A stretch of 64,000 nt of DNA. It comes from Mesorhizobium erdmanii USDA 3471. Lineage in GTDB: Bacteria > Pseudomonadota > Alphaproteobacteria > Rhizobiales > Rhizobiaceae. Position 1 is the stretch's first letter. Every line of letters begins with the position of its first letter. The notes under the pieces were generated by a model. It did not search any database. It was not told where the DNA came from and worked only from the letters and a program-made list of their open reading frames with translations. The DNA is taken from contig NZ_AXAE01000026.1 of NCBI RefSeq assembly GCF_000472705.1, forward strand, positions 45,435-109,434, given 5' to 3'. Of this stretch, positions 53,041-61,148 are shown piece by piece. Position numbers and translations under genes: made by a program.

Positions 53041-53272
53041 CTGGCGCTGCCCCTCATCGCCCTGCCGGGCACTTCTCCCAATATAGCGACGGGGAGAAGA
53101 AGGCTGGCCGCAACGCTGGCGCCCCTCTTGCAAGGCAGGTGATTGGCGAAACCGGCGACGTGAGCGTCCCTCTCCCCGACACTATACGGGGAGAGGATGC
53201 CGGTTCCCCCTCCGGAGCAGCAGCGCCAGCTGCAGCGAAGGACGGGCAGGCAGGTGAGGGGCGGCGCCGACG
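53041..53272. repeat. Long palindromic intergenic repeat, copy C
   Basis: A variant copy of about 230 bp. The left arm is GGCGCTGCCCCTCATCGCCC and on; the right arm is split by about 40 bases (TTCCCCCTCCGGAGCAGCAG and on) before GGCAGGCAGGTGAGGGGCGG. The central GGTGATTGGCGAAACCGGCG is kept. It lies upstream of the diguanylate cyclase gene. Confidence 0.8.
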
Positions 53273-53362
53273 TAACCATCAGTTTCCGCCAAATCCGAGC
53301 TCCCTGTCAGCGAAGTTTTAATCGCTTTCGCGCCAAGGTGATTCCCCGCCAGGAGCTGCTCC

Positions 53363-54424
53363 ATGCCCGACACATCCTACACTCCGAAAGGCCCGGCTTC
53401 GCAGCCCGGCAAGCGGGCCGGGCAGGACAGTGGCGGTGAGCAGCGCCGCGACGCTTCCACCATCTCCAAGCTCAAGGTCGAACTTGCCGCGCAGGCAGCG
53501 CTCATCGCCAGGCAGGAGGTTTCGCTGGCGCACAGCCGCAAGATCTTCGACCGCGCCTCGGCCGCCGCGCGCATCGGCGTGTGGGAATGCAGCCTGCCCG
53601 GCGAAGAATTGCACTGGACCGATGTGGTCTATGATTTGTTCGACCTGCCGCGCGGCGTTGCGCTCGACCGCTCGGAGATCGTCAAGTGCTACCCGCAGGA
53701 ATCGCGCATGGCGCTGGACAGTTTGCGCGGCCGGGCGATCGCCGAGCGCAGCGGCTTCACGCTCGACGCCGAGATCACCACTTTCGCCGGACACAGTCGC
53801 TGGATCCGCATCACCGCGAGCGTCGAGTGCGAGGCCGATGTGCCGGTGCGCATCTTCGGCATGAAGCAGGACATCACCGAGGAAAAGATCCTGTCGGACC
53901 GGATGCGCTACATGGCCGAGTTCGATGCCATGACCGGGCTTGCCAACCGCGCCCGCTTCCAGTCGCGGCTGGCGCAGGCGGATGCCAGCCGCCCGCTCGG
54001 CGCGCTGCTGTTGATCGACCTCGACGGCTTCAAGGCAGTCAATGATACGTTCGGCCATGTCGTCGGCGACGAATGCCTGAAGGCGGCGGCCGAGCGCCTT
54101 GCCGGCGGCTGCGGCGAGGCGGACTTGGTGGCGCGCGTCGGCGGCGACGAGTTCGCGGTGCTGCTCGGGCCGCATCTCGACCGGGGCGCGGTTTCGGGCG
54201 TTGCCCGCGATATCATCGAGAGGATGGGCAAGCCGGTCGCGGTGCGTGGCCAGTCGCTGAGGCTGGGCGCCTCGGTCGGCATTGCGTTTGCCGGGACAGG
54301 CTCGCCCTGCGATCTGTTCGCGCAAGCCGACACCGCGCTCTATGCCGCCAAGGCGGCGGGCCGCAACACGTTCCGCATCTTCAAGGCGCAAGCCGGTACG
54401 AAAGGCCGCAGCGCCGCGGCTTGA
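53363..54424 (+). CDS. PAS-GGDEF diguanylate cyclase
   Basis: This 353-residue soluble protein has an N-terminal coiled segment (residues 30-65), a PAS-like domain (about 70-180) with ARIGVWECSLPGEEL and VRIFGMKQDITEEK, and a GGDEF domain. The GGDEF domain shows DAMTGLANRARF near residue 193 and RVGGDEFAVLL near 262, an intact active site. An RxxD inhibitory motif is not obvious. AGGAG precedes the ATG. It makes cyclic-di-GMP in response to an unknown signal and is monocistronic. Confidence 0.92.
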   Translation: MPDTSYTPKGPASQPGKRAGQDSGGEQRRDASTISKLKVELAAQAALIARQEVSLAHSRKIFDRASAAARIGVWECSLPGEELHWTDVVYDLFDLPRGVALDRSEIVKCYPQESRMALDSLRGRAIAERSGFTLDAEITTFAGHSRWIRITASVECEADVPVRIFGMKQDITEEKILSDRMRYMAEFDAMTGLANRARFQSRLAQADASRPLGALLLIDLDGFKAVNDTFGHVVGDECLKAAAERLAGGCGEADLVARVGGDEFAVLLGPHLDRGAVSGVARDIIERMGKPVAVRGQSLRLGASVGIAFAGTGSPCDLFAQADTALYAAKAAGRNTFRIFKAQAGTKGRSAAA

Positions 54425-54576
54425 GCGCCTGCCGGCAAGAGCCGGCGCGCCGTGCAGCTCCCGGCCGGTCCGGAAGACGTTTCCATTCCAATTGCTCCGC
54501 AACCGCGGCGCCGAGGCTCGGAAAAGGGCTCCACACTTGAGGCGATTGCCCTAAGGCCATGCACCTGAGCTCTTGA

Positions 54577-54593
54577 ATAGGGTAGGGGGCTAT
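54577..54593. promoter_or_regulatory. RcnR/DmeR-type G-tract operator
   Basis: ATAG (54577-54580) and CTAT (54590-54593) flank a G-rich tract (GGTAGGGGG). This matches the A/T half-site plus G-tract architecture bound by RcnR/CsoR-family repressors. It lies 14 bases upstream of the dmeR-like start. Confidence 0.65.
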
Positions 54594-54607
54594 GCTAGCC
54601 AGCTGGT

Positions 54608-54886
54608 ATGACACATACGATCCGGGAGAAGCAGAAGCTTCTGGCGCGCGTACGCCGTATCAGAGGGCAGGTCGAGGCCATCGAGCGGGCACTCGACAGC
54701 GAGGCCGGCTGCGAGGCCATCATGCATCTCATCGCCGGCGCGCGTGGCGCGATGACCGGGTTGATGGGCGAGGTGGTTGAGGATCACGTGCGCACGCATC
54801 TCGTCGATTCCGAGCGCCACCCCGGCGCGCTCAACGGCGAGGCGGTCGAGCAGTTGCTCGATGTCATCCGCACCTATGTAAAGTGA
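54608..54886 (+). CDS. dmeR: RcnR/DmeR-type metal-sensing repressor (CsoR/RcnR family)
   Basis: This 92-residue all-helical protein has the Co/Ni ligand set of RcnR at matching positions: His3, Cys35, His60 and His64. The first 10 residues (MTHTIREKQK) are nearly those of E. coli RcnR. Such tetramers bind a G-tract operator and release DNA when Co(II) or Ni(II) binds. The next gene, 8 bases on, is a His-rich CDF exporter, the dmeRF arrangement known from Rhizobium leguminosarum. The symbol follows that context. Confidence 0.88.
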   Translation: MTHTIREKQKLLARVRRIRGQVEAIERALDSEAGCEAIMHLIAGARGAMTGLMGEVVEDHVRTHLVDSERHPGALNGEAVEQLLDVIRTYVK

Positions 54887-54894
54887 GCTCCGCC

Positions 54895-56121
54895 ATGACC
54901 AACAGCGCCTTCCACAACCATATGTTCCTCGGCGAGGAGCACCAGAGGAGCGAGCGCAAGACCTGGGCCGTGATCTGGCTCTGCGCGGTCATGATGGTGG
55001 CCGAGATTGTCGGCGGCCTTTTGTTCGGCTCGATCGCCCTTGTCGCCGACGGGCTGCATATGAGCACGCATGCTGGTGCGCTCTTGCTGGCGGCACTTGC
55101 CTATACCTACGCGCGCCGCCATGCCGGCGACCTGCGTTTCACCTTCGGCACGGGCAAGCTCGGCGACCTCGCCGGATTCACCAGCGCCATCATCCTGGCC
55201 ATGATCGCGCTGCTGATCGGCTATGAATCCGTCATGCGCCTCTATGCGCCCGTGCCGATCCATTTTGCCGAGGCCATCCCGGTCGCCTGTCTTGGCCTTG
55301 CCGTCAACATTGCCAGCGCATGGCTGCTCAGCGGCGGCGATCATCATGGTCATAGTCACGGTCATGCTCATGGCCACGCGACCGCCCACGGACATGACGA
55401 GACGCATCGGATCGCCACGGCGGGTGGCGAGGTCATGTTGGAGGTGTTCGAGGACGGAGTGCCCCCGCGGTTCCGGCTCCACTCAGAGGTCGGGGCGGCG
55501 CTCGCTTCGTCCTCAATCTCGATAGAGACGGTGCGGCCGGATGGTGTCCGGCAGAGCTTCTCATTCAGGGATTTGGGCAATGGCCTGGAGTCCATCGAGG
55601 AAATTCCGGAGCCGCACGAGTTCGAGGCCAATGTCAGGATCGGCGGAGAGACCTATCCGGTTCTGTTCGAGGAGCATCATCATGCGCACGGCAAGGCCAC
55701 GCATGACAACAATATGCGCGCCGCCGTTGTCCATGTCATCGCCGACGCGGCTGTGTCCGTACTGGTCATCATTGGGCTTGTTCTGGCCCGCGCCTTCGGC
55801 TGGCTATGGATGGACCCGCTCGCCGGTATTGTCGGGGCGGTGGTCATTGCCAGCTGGGCGCTCGGGCTGATCCGCGATACCGGCGCTGTCCTGCTCGACA
55901 TGAATCCTGACCGTGGCATGGCGGAAAGCCTGCGCCGGACCATAGAGAGCGAAGGCGATGAGATCGCCGACCTGCATTTGTGGCGGCTCGGGCCTGGACA
56001 TCTCGGCGCCATCGTCTCGATTTCGACACCTACACTCCGGCAACAGGATTATTATCGCAGCCGGCTGGCGCGGTTCAGGTCCTTGTCGCATCTGACGATC
56101 GAAGTCAGACAGGCGGCGTAG
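54895..56121 (+). CDS. dmeF: CDF cation efflux protein DmeF-type (Co/Ni)
   Basis: This 408-residue protein begins NSAFHNHMFLGEEHQRSERKTW, typical of DmeF. Six membrane helices carry the metal-site motifs ADGLHMSTHAGA near residue 55 and HVIADAAVSVL near 280. A His-rich cytosolic loop (GHSHGHAHGHATAHGH) follows helix 4, then a long insert of about 80 residues with beta-strand character (EVMLEVFEDGVPPRFRLHSE) that is also seen in some DmeF/CzcD relatives. It exports Co(II)/Ni(II) under DmeR control. ATG 54895 is preferred over GTG 54883. Confidence 0.88.
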   Translation: MTNSAFHNHMFLGEEHQRSERKTWAVIWLCAVMMVAEIVGGLLFGSIALVADGLHMSTHAGALLLAALAYTYARRHAGDLRFTFGTGKLGDLAGFTSAIILAMIALLIGYESVMRLYAPVPIHFAEAIPVACLGLAVNIASAWLLSGGDHHGHSHGHAHGHATAHGHDETHRIATAGGEVMLEVFEDGVPPRFRLHSEVGAALASSSISIETVRPDGVRQSFSFRDLGNGLESIEEIPEPHEFEANVRIGGETYPVLFEEHHHAHGKATHDNNMRAAVVHVIADAAVSVLVIIGLVLARAFGWLWMDPLAGIVGAVVIASWALGLIRDTGAVLLDMNPDRGMAESLRRTIESEGDEIADLHLWRLGPGHLGAIVSISTPTLRQQDYYRSRLARFRSLSHLTIEVRQAA

Positions 56122-56429
56122 ACACCCTGCCAGGCCGGCTCGGCGTGCGACCTGTTGGCTCAGGCGACATCGCGCCGTTTGCCGCCAAGATTGTTGGCTG
56201 CAACATAAGCGCGCTGACAGGGGTCAGCTATCTCGCCGGCGGGCTGATCACGCTGCCGGTGCTTGCGCTCGCGCTAGTCACGGGACCGTTTTACGGGCTT
56301 GGCCTCTATATCGGCTCGCACCTGTTCGGACGCACCAGCGAGCGCGGCTATCGCTGGGCCTGCTATGGCCTCATCGCCATGGCGTCGATCGTCAGCCTTC
56401 CGGCACTGGATACAATGCTGGGCCGCTGA
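56122..56429 (+). pseudogene. C-terminal remnant of a TauE/SafE (TSUP) transporter
   Basis: Immediately after dmeF an open frame encodes ISALTGVSYLAGGLITLPVL, then GPFYGLGLYIGSHLFGRTSE and RWACYGLIAMASIVSLPALD. This resembles the last helices of TSUP permeases, including the glycine-rich hairpin and the final helix. No start codon or N-terminal half is present, so it is a truncated gene. An N-terminal-like TSUP fragment lies at 11993-12140 beside the other metal locus. Confidence 0.6.
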
Positions 56430-56628
56430 AAATGGCTCCACTCGACCTGGCGGAACTCCTTGGCTGGGCTCACGGCCGTTTGCAGGAAGACCGGCGGCTT
56501 TCACTTGCCGACGGTGGCGCATCCTAGCGGCCGCATGGCGACAAAACACTGCGCAAGCCGATGACCCTGTGGACAAACTCGCGGGCTTAACCTTTCAGCA
56601 ATTATTTGCCCGTTAATTCGACAGCGAT

Positions 56629-56704
56629 GGCCTCGTGGCGGAGCGGCGACGCTGGAGACGGCAAATCTCTGAAGCCTCGGTTCGATCCCGAGGCGAGGCC
56701 TCCA
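56629..56704 (+). tRNA. tRNA-Cys(GCA)-like gene, atypical
   Basis: A 76-base cloverleaf can be drawn, with encoded CCA. The acceptor stem is GGCCTCG/CGAGGCC (7 bp), then discriminator T and CCA. The D-arm is GCG/CGC with a 9-base loop. The anticodon stem is GGAGA/TCTCT with loop CGGCAAA giving anticodon GCA. The T-arm is CCTCGG/CCGAGG with loop TTCGATC. Two oddities stand out: position 33 is G instead of the near-universal U, and the T-stem has 6 rather than 5 pairs. It may be a functional variant or a decayed tRNA-Cys copy. Confidence 0.7.
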
Positions 56705-56719
56705 CAAATTCCCAAACAG

Positions 56720-56748
56720 ACGTTGAGCCGGCTTGGCCGGCTCAACGT
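56720..56748. terminator. Strong hairpin after the tRNA-like gene
   Basis: ACGTTGAGCCGG (56720-56731) pairs perfectly with CCGGCTCAACGT (56737-56748) across a 5-base loop, 15 bases after the tRNA 3' end. There is no T-run on either side. It could serve as a processing or termination hairpin, also for the converging gene. Confidence 0.55.
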
Positions 56749-56777
56749 TGCTCGAAACGCCGAAGCAGGAGTTTGGC

Positions 56778-57011
56778 CTACGCCTTTTTCGCCGCCCGCT
56801 TCTTCGCCGGCGGCGGGTTCTGGGCGGCCGCTATCCGGTCCGCCTCTTCCTTGGCCAGCCGCAATTCCCTCAACTTTGCCGTCTTGATTTCCCTGGCCCG
56901 CGCCTCGGACACATATTCGGCGGTCGCCCTGTTGCGCTCCGCCGTCTTCTTCTGCTTGTCAACGAAGCGGGCTTCGGCTTTCGCCATCAGTGTCTGATTG
57001 CCATCGGCCAT
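56778..57011 (-). CDS. Small Lys/Arg/Ala-rich helical protein
   Basis: This 77-residue protein is almost all helix and highly charged (KAEARFVDKQKKTAERNRATAE in character), with a C-terminal PPPAKKRAAKKA tail like that of nucleic-acid-binding proteins. GAAGGAG precedes ATG 57011. Similar short proteins are common in Rhizobiales, but I know no function. The tail suggests DNA or RNA contact. Confidence 0.7.
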   Translation of the reverse strand: MADGNQTLMAKAEARFVDKQKKTAERNRATAEYVSEARAREIKTAKLRELRLAKEEADRIAAAQNPPPAKKRAAKKA

Positions 57012-57329
57012 CGAAAATTCTCCTTCATGCTCAAATCGTGAAAACGAACTTGTCGCATAGATAGGCGCTCAGCCGATAAAATTCAAATTTTTGAAATATT
57101 TGGCTCCCGGATGACATCATGGAATCGGACGGCGGAATAATACTTTTGAATATTTATTCGAGCCCTGGACAGATTTCAGCACTCCTGTCCGCCGAGTGCC
57201 AATGCACCTGCGGCAACGGTCCGGCCAAACGATGCCACCTCGATCAGGGCATACCGGGCAAACCGCAAGATCGGTCGAGCGCAACATGGCCGGTAGCGCC
57301 TAACTGGTGTTGCCACGGAGGACTGGACG
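57012..57329. other. AT-rich intergenic region
   Basis: About 318 bases between divergent genes. It is AT-rich from 57040 to 57165 (AAATTCAAATTTTTGAAATA contains a dyad-like TTCAAA/TTTGAA). It probably holds promoters of both genes. No gene recognised. Confidence 0.4.
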
Positions 57330-58214
57330 TTGAAGGCGGCGCTTGAAAACTACCATGCCAGGATGCAGCGGGTGCTGGACCATATAGACCGGCATCTGGA
57401 TGGCGATCTGGATCTGGAAGTATTGAGCGGCGTCGCGGCGTTCTCGAAATTCCATTTCCACCGGCAGTTCACGTCAACCTTCGGGGTTTCCGTGCATCGC
57501 TATGTCCAGCTCGCCCGCTTGAAGCGCGCTTCGTACAGGCTCGCCGGAAGCGACGCCGAAAGCGTCACCGACATAGCGATGGATGCCGGTTACGACGCAC
57601 CGGATGCCTTCGCCCGCGCCTTTCGGCAACGGTTCGGACAATCGCCTTCGTCGTTCCGGAAATCTCCCGACTGGGGGGCGTGGCTCATGGCCTTCGGGCC
57701 TTTCGACAAAGCAAGGAACACGCTCATGCAGATAATCTTCGACCAAGACGACGTGACGATCCGCGAAGTGCCGCCAACACCGGTGGCGATCATGGAGCAT
57801 CGGGGCGCCCGGGCAACGCTCGGCGCCACCATCCAGCGGTTCATCGCCTGGCGCAAGGCCGCCGGCCTGTCGCCCGCGACCAGCCCGACCTTCAACATCT
57901 TCCGCTCCGAAAGGGAGCCCGCGGTCGCTGCCGAATACAGCATGGATATCTGTGTCGGGACCGACCGGCCGATCGATGAGAGCGACGGGCAGATGAAGGC
58001 TGGCGTGATTCCCGGCGGCCGCTGCGCGGTGCTGCGCTACCCCGGCAACACCAACAATCTCGAACCCGCCGCACTCTACCTTTATCGCGAATGGCTTCCG
58101 GCCAGCGGCGAGGAAGTGCGCGACTTTCCGGTCTATTGCCAGCGCCGGCTGTCCCCCATCGCGGAGGTGCCGGCACACGAGGTGGTCACGGAACTGTTCT
58201 TGCCTCTGAAATAG
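57330..58214 (+). CDS. AraC family regulator with GyrI-like effector domain
   Basis: This 294-residue protein has two AraC helix-turn-helix motifs in the first 110 residues (LDLEVLSGVAAFSKFHFHRQF and VTDIAMDAGYDAPDAFARAF). A GyrI/BmrR-like ligand domain of about 160 residues follows (VPPTPVAIMEHRGARATLG). This architecture is that of Rob/DUF4180-like multidrug sensors. TTG 57330 is the start, supported by GGAGG; no better ATG exists before residue 12. Targets unknown. Confidence 0.88.
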   Translation: MKAALENYHARMQRVLDHIDRHLDGDLDLEVLSGVAAFSKFHFHRQFTSTFGVSVHRYVQLARLKRASYRLAGSDAESVTDIAMDAGYDAPDAFARAFRQRFGQSPSSFRKSPDWGAWLMAFGPFDKARNTLMQIIFDQDDVTIREVPPTPVAIMEHRGARATLGATIQRFIAWRKAAGLSPATSPTFNIFRSEREPAVAAEYSMDICVGTDRPIDESDGQMKAGVIPGGRCAVLRYPGNTNNLEPAALYLYREWLPASGEEVRDFPVYCQRRLSPIAEVPAHEVVTELFLPLK

Positions 58215-58397
58215 CGCCGATGCCGCGCTTGATGACCAGGAGCAGGCTGGCCGCCGGTGCCGGCGACGATGGCGGCGGCGGGGCCTGATCCCGCGGCTAT
58301 CGCCAGGGATGGAATTCACGCTATATGGTCCGCTCCGCGGGGTGCCACCCGGGCGCCGTTTCGAAGCAGCCGCGATTGTCAAGTTCGGAGACAAGCC

Positions 58398-58895
58398 ATG
58401 TTTGCCGCCAAGGCCATCGACAGTACGGACAAGGCCGCGTTCTACAGCGACCTTGCCGCTCAACTGAAAGCGCTGCTCGACGGCGAAAGCGACTCGATCG
58501 CCAATGCCGCCAACACCGCGGCGCTGATCTTCCAGATGGTGCCCGACCTCAACTGGGCCGGCTTCTATTTCCTGGCTTCGGACGAGGAACTGGTTCTGGG
58601 ACCCTTCCAGGGCAAGCCGGCCTGCGTGCGCATCGCGGTCGGCAAGGGTGTGTGCGGAACGGCGGTCGAACTCGGCACCTCGATGCTGATCAAGGACGTG
58701 CACGATTTTGCCGGCCACATCGCCTGCGACGCCGATTCGCGCTCGGAACTCGTCGTGCTGCTCGAAGACGATGAAGGCGTCTTCGGCGTGCTCGATCTCG
58801 ATAGCCCGCTGCCCGGGCGCTTCGACAAGGCTGACCAGGCCGGTATCGAAAAGCTCGCCGCGATCTATGCCGCATCGAGCTCGTTCGAGGACTGA
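58398..58895 (+). CDS. msrC: Free methionine-(R)-sulfoxide reductase (GAF domain)
   Basis: This 165-residue single-GAF protein matches fRMsr. NWAGFYFL lies near residue 52, with catalytic cysteines in KPACVRIAVGKGVCGTA near residues 75-85 and HIACDADSRSELV near 110. It reduces free methionine-R-sulfoxide in the cytosol, using thioredoxin. GGAG stands eight bases before ATG 58398. The stop abuts the stop of the converging exporter gene with no gap. Confidence 0.92.
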   Translation: MFAAKAIDSTDKAAFYSDLAAQLKALLDGESDSIANAANTAALIFQMVPDLNWAGFYFLASDEELVLGPFQGKPACVRIAVGKGVCGTAVELGTSMLIKDVHDFAGHIACDADSRSELVVLLEDDEGVFGVLDLDSPLPGRFDKADQAGIEKLAAIYAASSSFED

Positions 58896-59963
58896 TCAGC
58901 CTATAAGCTTCACCAGCATCAGGCTGAAGCAGCCGATGAACAGGAAGGCGCAGAAGGCGAGCGCCAGTGGGCGCAGGCCGCGCGAGCGCAGTTGCGAAAT
59001 GTCGGCCTGAAGGCCCATGGCTGCCAGCCCCATGGTCAGCATGATGGTGGTGGCGAGCACGATTGCCGCCTTCACTTCGGCCGGCACGGTGACCAGGCTG
59101 TTCAACGCCACGACGGCGACGAAGGCTGCAACGAACCACGGCATGGGCGGTCGCGCTGCCGAGCGATCGTCGCTCGACTTCCAACGCGCCGTCAGGCCGA
59201 GTGCGACGACCATCGGCGCCAGCATGGCAACGCGCGTCAGCTTGGCCACGGTGGCGATCTCGCCGGACTGGGCGCCGTTCTGGAAACCAGCGCCGATGAC
59301 CTGCGCCACCTCATGGATGGAGGCGCCGGCCCACAGGCCGAATGCATGCTGGTCGAGGCCGAGCACGGGCGCCAGCAGCGGGAAGCCGAGCATGGCTACG
59401 GTGCCGAACAGTGTGATCGAGGCGACGGCATAGGTGACGTCCTCGTCGCGGGCATCGGTGACGATGTTGGTGGCGACGATGGCCGAGGCACCGCAGATCG
59501 AGGTGCCGGCGGCGATCAGCCGCGCCAGCTTGGCGTCGACGCCGATCAGCCGGCCGAGCGTGATGGTGAAGAGGAAGGTCGCGCCAAGCGTCGCCGCCAC
59601 AATGCCGACGCCGCCGGCGCCGATCGAGACGACCTGGCCGAGCGTCAGCTGGAAGCCGAGCAGCACGATGGCGAAGCGCAGCAGGCGCTTTTGCGAGAAG
59701 GCGATGCCGGCCTTGGCGTGGGCGGGCGTGCCGAGCACGTTGGAATAGACCATGCCGGCGACGACGGCCAGAATCATCGGACTGAACAGGGCAAAGCCGG
59801 AGACATTGTGCGCCGAGAAGGCGACGGCCGTGATCATCGCCACCAGCACGATGCCGGGGATGACGCCGCTCCACACCGAATCGAGCCGCTTGCGGCCCGC
59901 GGCCAGATCGGCCTGTATCAGGGTTTTCGGAATATCGTTCGTGATGTGGGTGAAGGACGACAA
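58896..59963 (-). CDS. YeiH/UPF0324 family putative exporter
   Basis: This 355-residue protein has about ten membrane helices. Family blocks are LLGFQLTLGQVVSIG near residue 105, AAGTSICGASAIVATNIV near 155, SITLFGTVAMLGFPLLAPVLGL near 190 and WAGASIHEVAQVIGAG near 218. YeiH-type proteins are proposed sulfate or small-anion exporters, often LysR-controlled. The start is TTG 59963, preceded by CTGGAGAA; no ATG fits the family length. A hairpin and a strong dyad lie upstream. Confidence 0.88.
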   Translation of the reverse strand: MSSFTHITNDIPKTLIQADLAAGRKRLDSVWSGVIPGIVLVAMITAVAFSAHNVSGFALFSPMILAVVAGMVYSNVLGTPAHAKAGIAFSQKRLLRFAIVLLGFQLTLGQVVSIGAGGVGIVAATLGATFLFTITLGRLIGVDAKLARLIAAGTSICGASAIVATNIVTDARDEDVTYAVASITLFGTVAMLGFPLLAPVLGLDQHAFGLWAGASIHEVAQVIGAGFQNGAQSGEIATVAKLTRVAMLAPMVVALGLTARWKSSDDRSAARPPMPWFVAAFVAVVALNSLVTVPAEVKAAIVLATTIMLTMGLAAMGLQADISQLRSRGLRPLALAFCAFLFIGCFSLMLVKLIG

Positions 59964-59967
59964 TGCA

Positions 59968-59995
59968 ATTCTCCAGGCGAGTACCCCTGGAGAAT
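59968..59995 (-). promoter_or_regulatory. Hairpin covering the exporter's ribosome site
   Basis: ATTCTCCAGG (59968-59977) and CCTGGAGAAT (59986-59995) are perfect 10-bp inverted arms with an 8-base loop, beginning four bases upstream of TTG 59963. On the transcript the GGAG ribosome site is in the stem, so folding could block translation. Confidence 0.6.
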
Positions 59996-60008
59996 GCCAT
60001 TCCCGAAA

Positions 60009-60045
60009 CGATCTTTCCAACGAATTGTTATGGTTGGAATGATCG
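60009..60045. promoter_or_regulatory. Near-perfect 13-bp dyad, likely operator of the exporter
   Basis: CGATCTTTCCAAC (60009-60021) and GTTGGAATGATCG (60033-60045) are inverted arms matching at 12 of 13 positions around an 11-base spacer. The size and spacing suit a dimeric regulator (LysR-like or other). It lies 46-82 bases upstream of the TTG start. Confidence 0.7.
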
Positions 60046-60146
60046 ATTTTTACGAACGATTGGCGCCAATCGAGCGTACGCAGTGGCGCCACCCTTGGTG
60101 CATGCATCATGCTGTTCGTTGGCCTTCGATCGCCAATCATCGAAAG

Positions 60147-60331
60147 TCAGCGCCGCCCCTCACTGTCCTGCCGGACATCTCTCCCCGTAAACGGGGCGAG
60201 AGGGGCTGGCCGCAATGCCGGCGACCTTCTTGCAACGCCGATGATTGGCGAAATCGCCGATGACAGCCTCCCTCTCCCGTCGCTATACGAGGAGAGGATG
60301 CCGCCAGGCAGGTAAGGGGCGGCGCCGACGT
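60147..60331. repeat. Long palindromic intergenic repeat, copy D
   Basis: This 185-bp copy has CGCCGCCCCTCACTGTCCTG and CTCCCCGTAAACGGGGCGAG on the left, GATGATTGGCGAAATCGCCG in the centre, and CCGCCAGGCAGGTAAGGGGC on the right. Very close to copy B. It lies between the exporter's control region and the SnoaL-like gene. Confidence 0.87.
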
Positions 60332-60369
60332 CTGCAAAATGGTACTTCAAGAAGCGCGGCGGCATGCCG

Positions 60370-60747
60370 TCAAAGCTGCGCCTCGATCGCCGCCTTGTCG
60401 ATCACCGACCAGACGTTCCTGATCCGGTCGTTCAGAAATTCATAAAACACGTTCTCGCTGAACGAGATTTTTTTGCCGTTGATGGGCAGGCCGAAGAAGG
60501 TTGCCTTGGGCGTGCAGTTGAATTGCAGGCGGCTGGCGATAAAGGGCGGATCGGCAATCAGCAGCTGGACGTCGAAATACAGATCCGGAATTTCGCGGAA
60601 ATCCCGCTCCAGCATGGCGCGGTAGCCTGACAGGCCGACGCGGTCGCCGTTGTAGTGCACCTCGTCATGGACGAAGCGATGCAGCCTTTGCCAATCCTGG
60701 TTGTTGAGGCAGTCGATATAGGCTCGATAGAGGTCGGTCACGGTCAC
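60370..60747 (-). CDS. SnoaL-like / ester cyclase family protein
   Basis: This 125-residue NTF2-fold protein has VTDLYRAYIDCLNNQDWQRL at the N-terminus and FVHDEVHYNGDRVGLSGYRAML near residue 25. The DLYFDVQLLIADPPFIASRL strand pair and SENVFYEFLNDRIRNVWSVI complete the sheet. It belongs to the SnoaL-like group by shape; the reaction is unknown. GTG 60747 is preceded by GGAG eight bases away. The frame is open to 60942, but that part is Pro/Arg-rich and reads as non-coding. Confidence 0.8.
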   Translation of the reverse strand: MTVTDLYRAYIDCLNNQDWQRLHRFVHDEVHYNGDRVGLSGYRAMLERDFREIPDLYFDVQLLIADPPFIASRLQFNCTPKATFFGLPINGKKISFSENVFYEFLNDRIRNVWSVIDKAAIEAQL

Positions 60748-61148
60748 GGCGATGGCTCCGTAAAGATCTGGCTGCGAAAATAGAGCGACTGTCGGCGCAG
60801 TTCCACTTTTCGGACCATGCTCTAGCCGCGACAGCGCATCGACCAGCAGCGAAAAGCCGGCGTCGCCTGGCGGCGGCTGGGATAATCGAGGTGGTGGCCG
60901 GGGAAGGGCGGCGCCAGTCGGCCAGCACCCGCACGCCATCATCAGGGATCATTTGCGTCGAGGGACCATAATGCAATCGGCGATTGGTGCAGACGTCCTT
61001 GACACCGGCGCCCGTCCTGCGCCAGCTTGGCGCCATGTTCGTTTTCGCGCCCGCCAGCACCCAGCGACGCCGCCCACCGCGGAGCGGCAGGCTGATTGCG
61101 CGACGATAATCCGGCCTCATCGATCCGGTTCGTTCGTTTCCCGCCCCG
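60748..61148. other. Intergenic stretch upstream of an orphan terminator
   Basis: About 400 bases without a convincing gene on either strand; open frames here are Arg/Pro/Ala-rich. Because a strong plus-strand terminator follows at 61149, a short non-coding transcript could arise here. No promoter pair is clear. Confidence 0.35.

Noticed and set aside
55337..55425. Short CAT/GGT-rich tandem pattern resembling a microsatellite
   Set aside because: It is simply the codons of the His-rich loop of the DmeF-type exporter.
60370..60942. N-terminally longer version of the SnoaL-like protein
   Set aside because: The first 65 codons are Pro/Arg/Ala-rich and unlike the family; GTG 60747 has a proper ribosome site.
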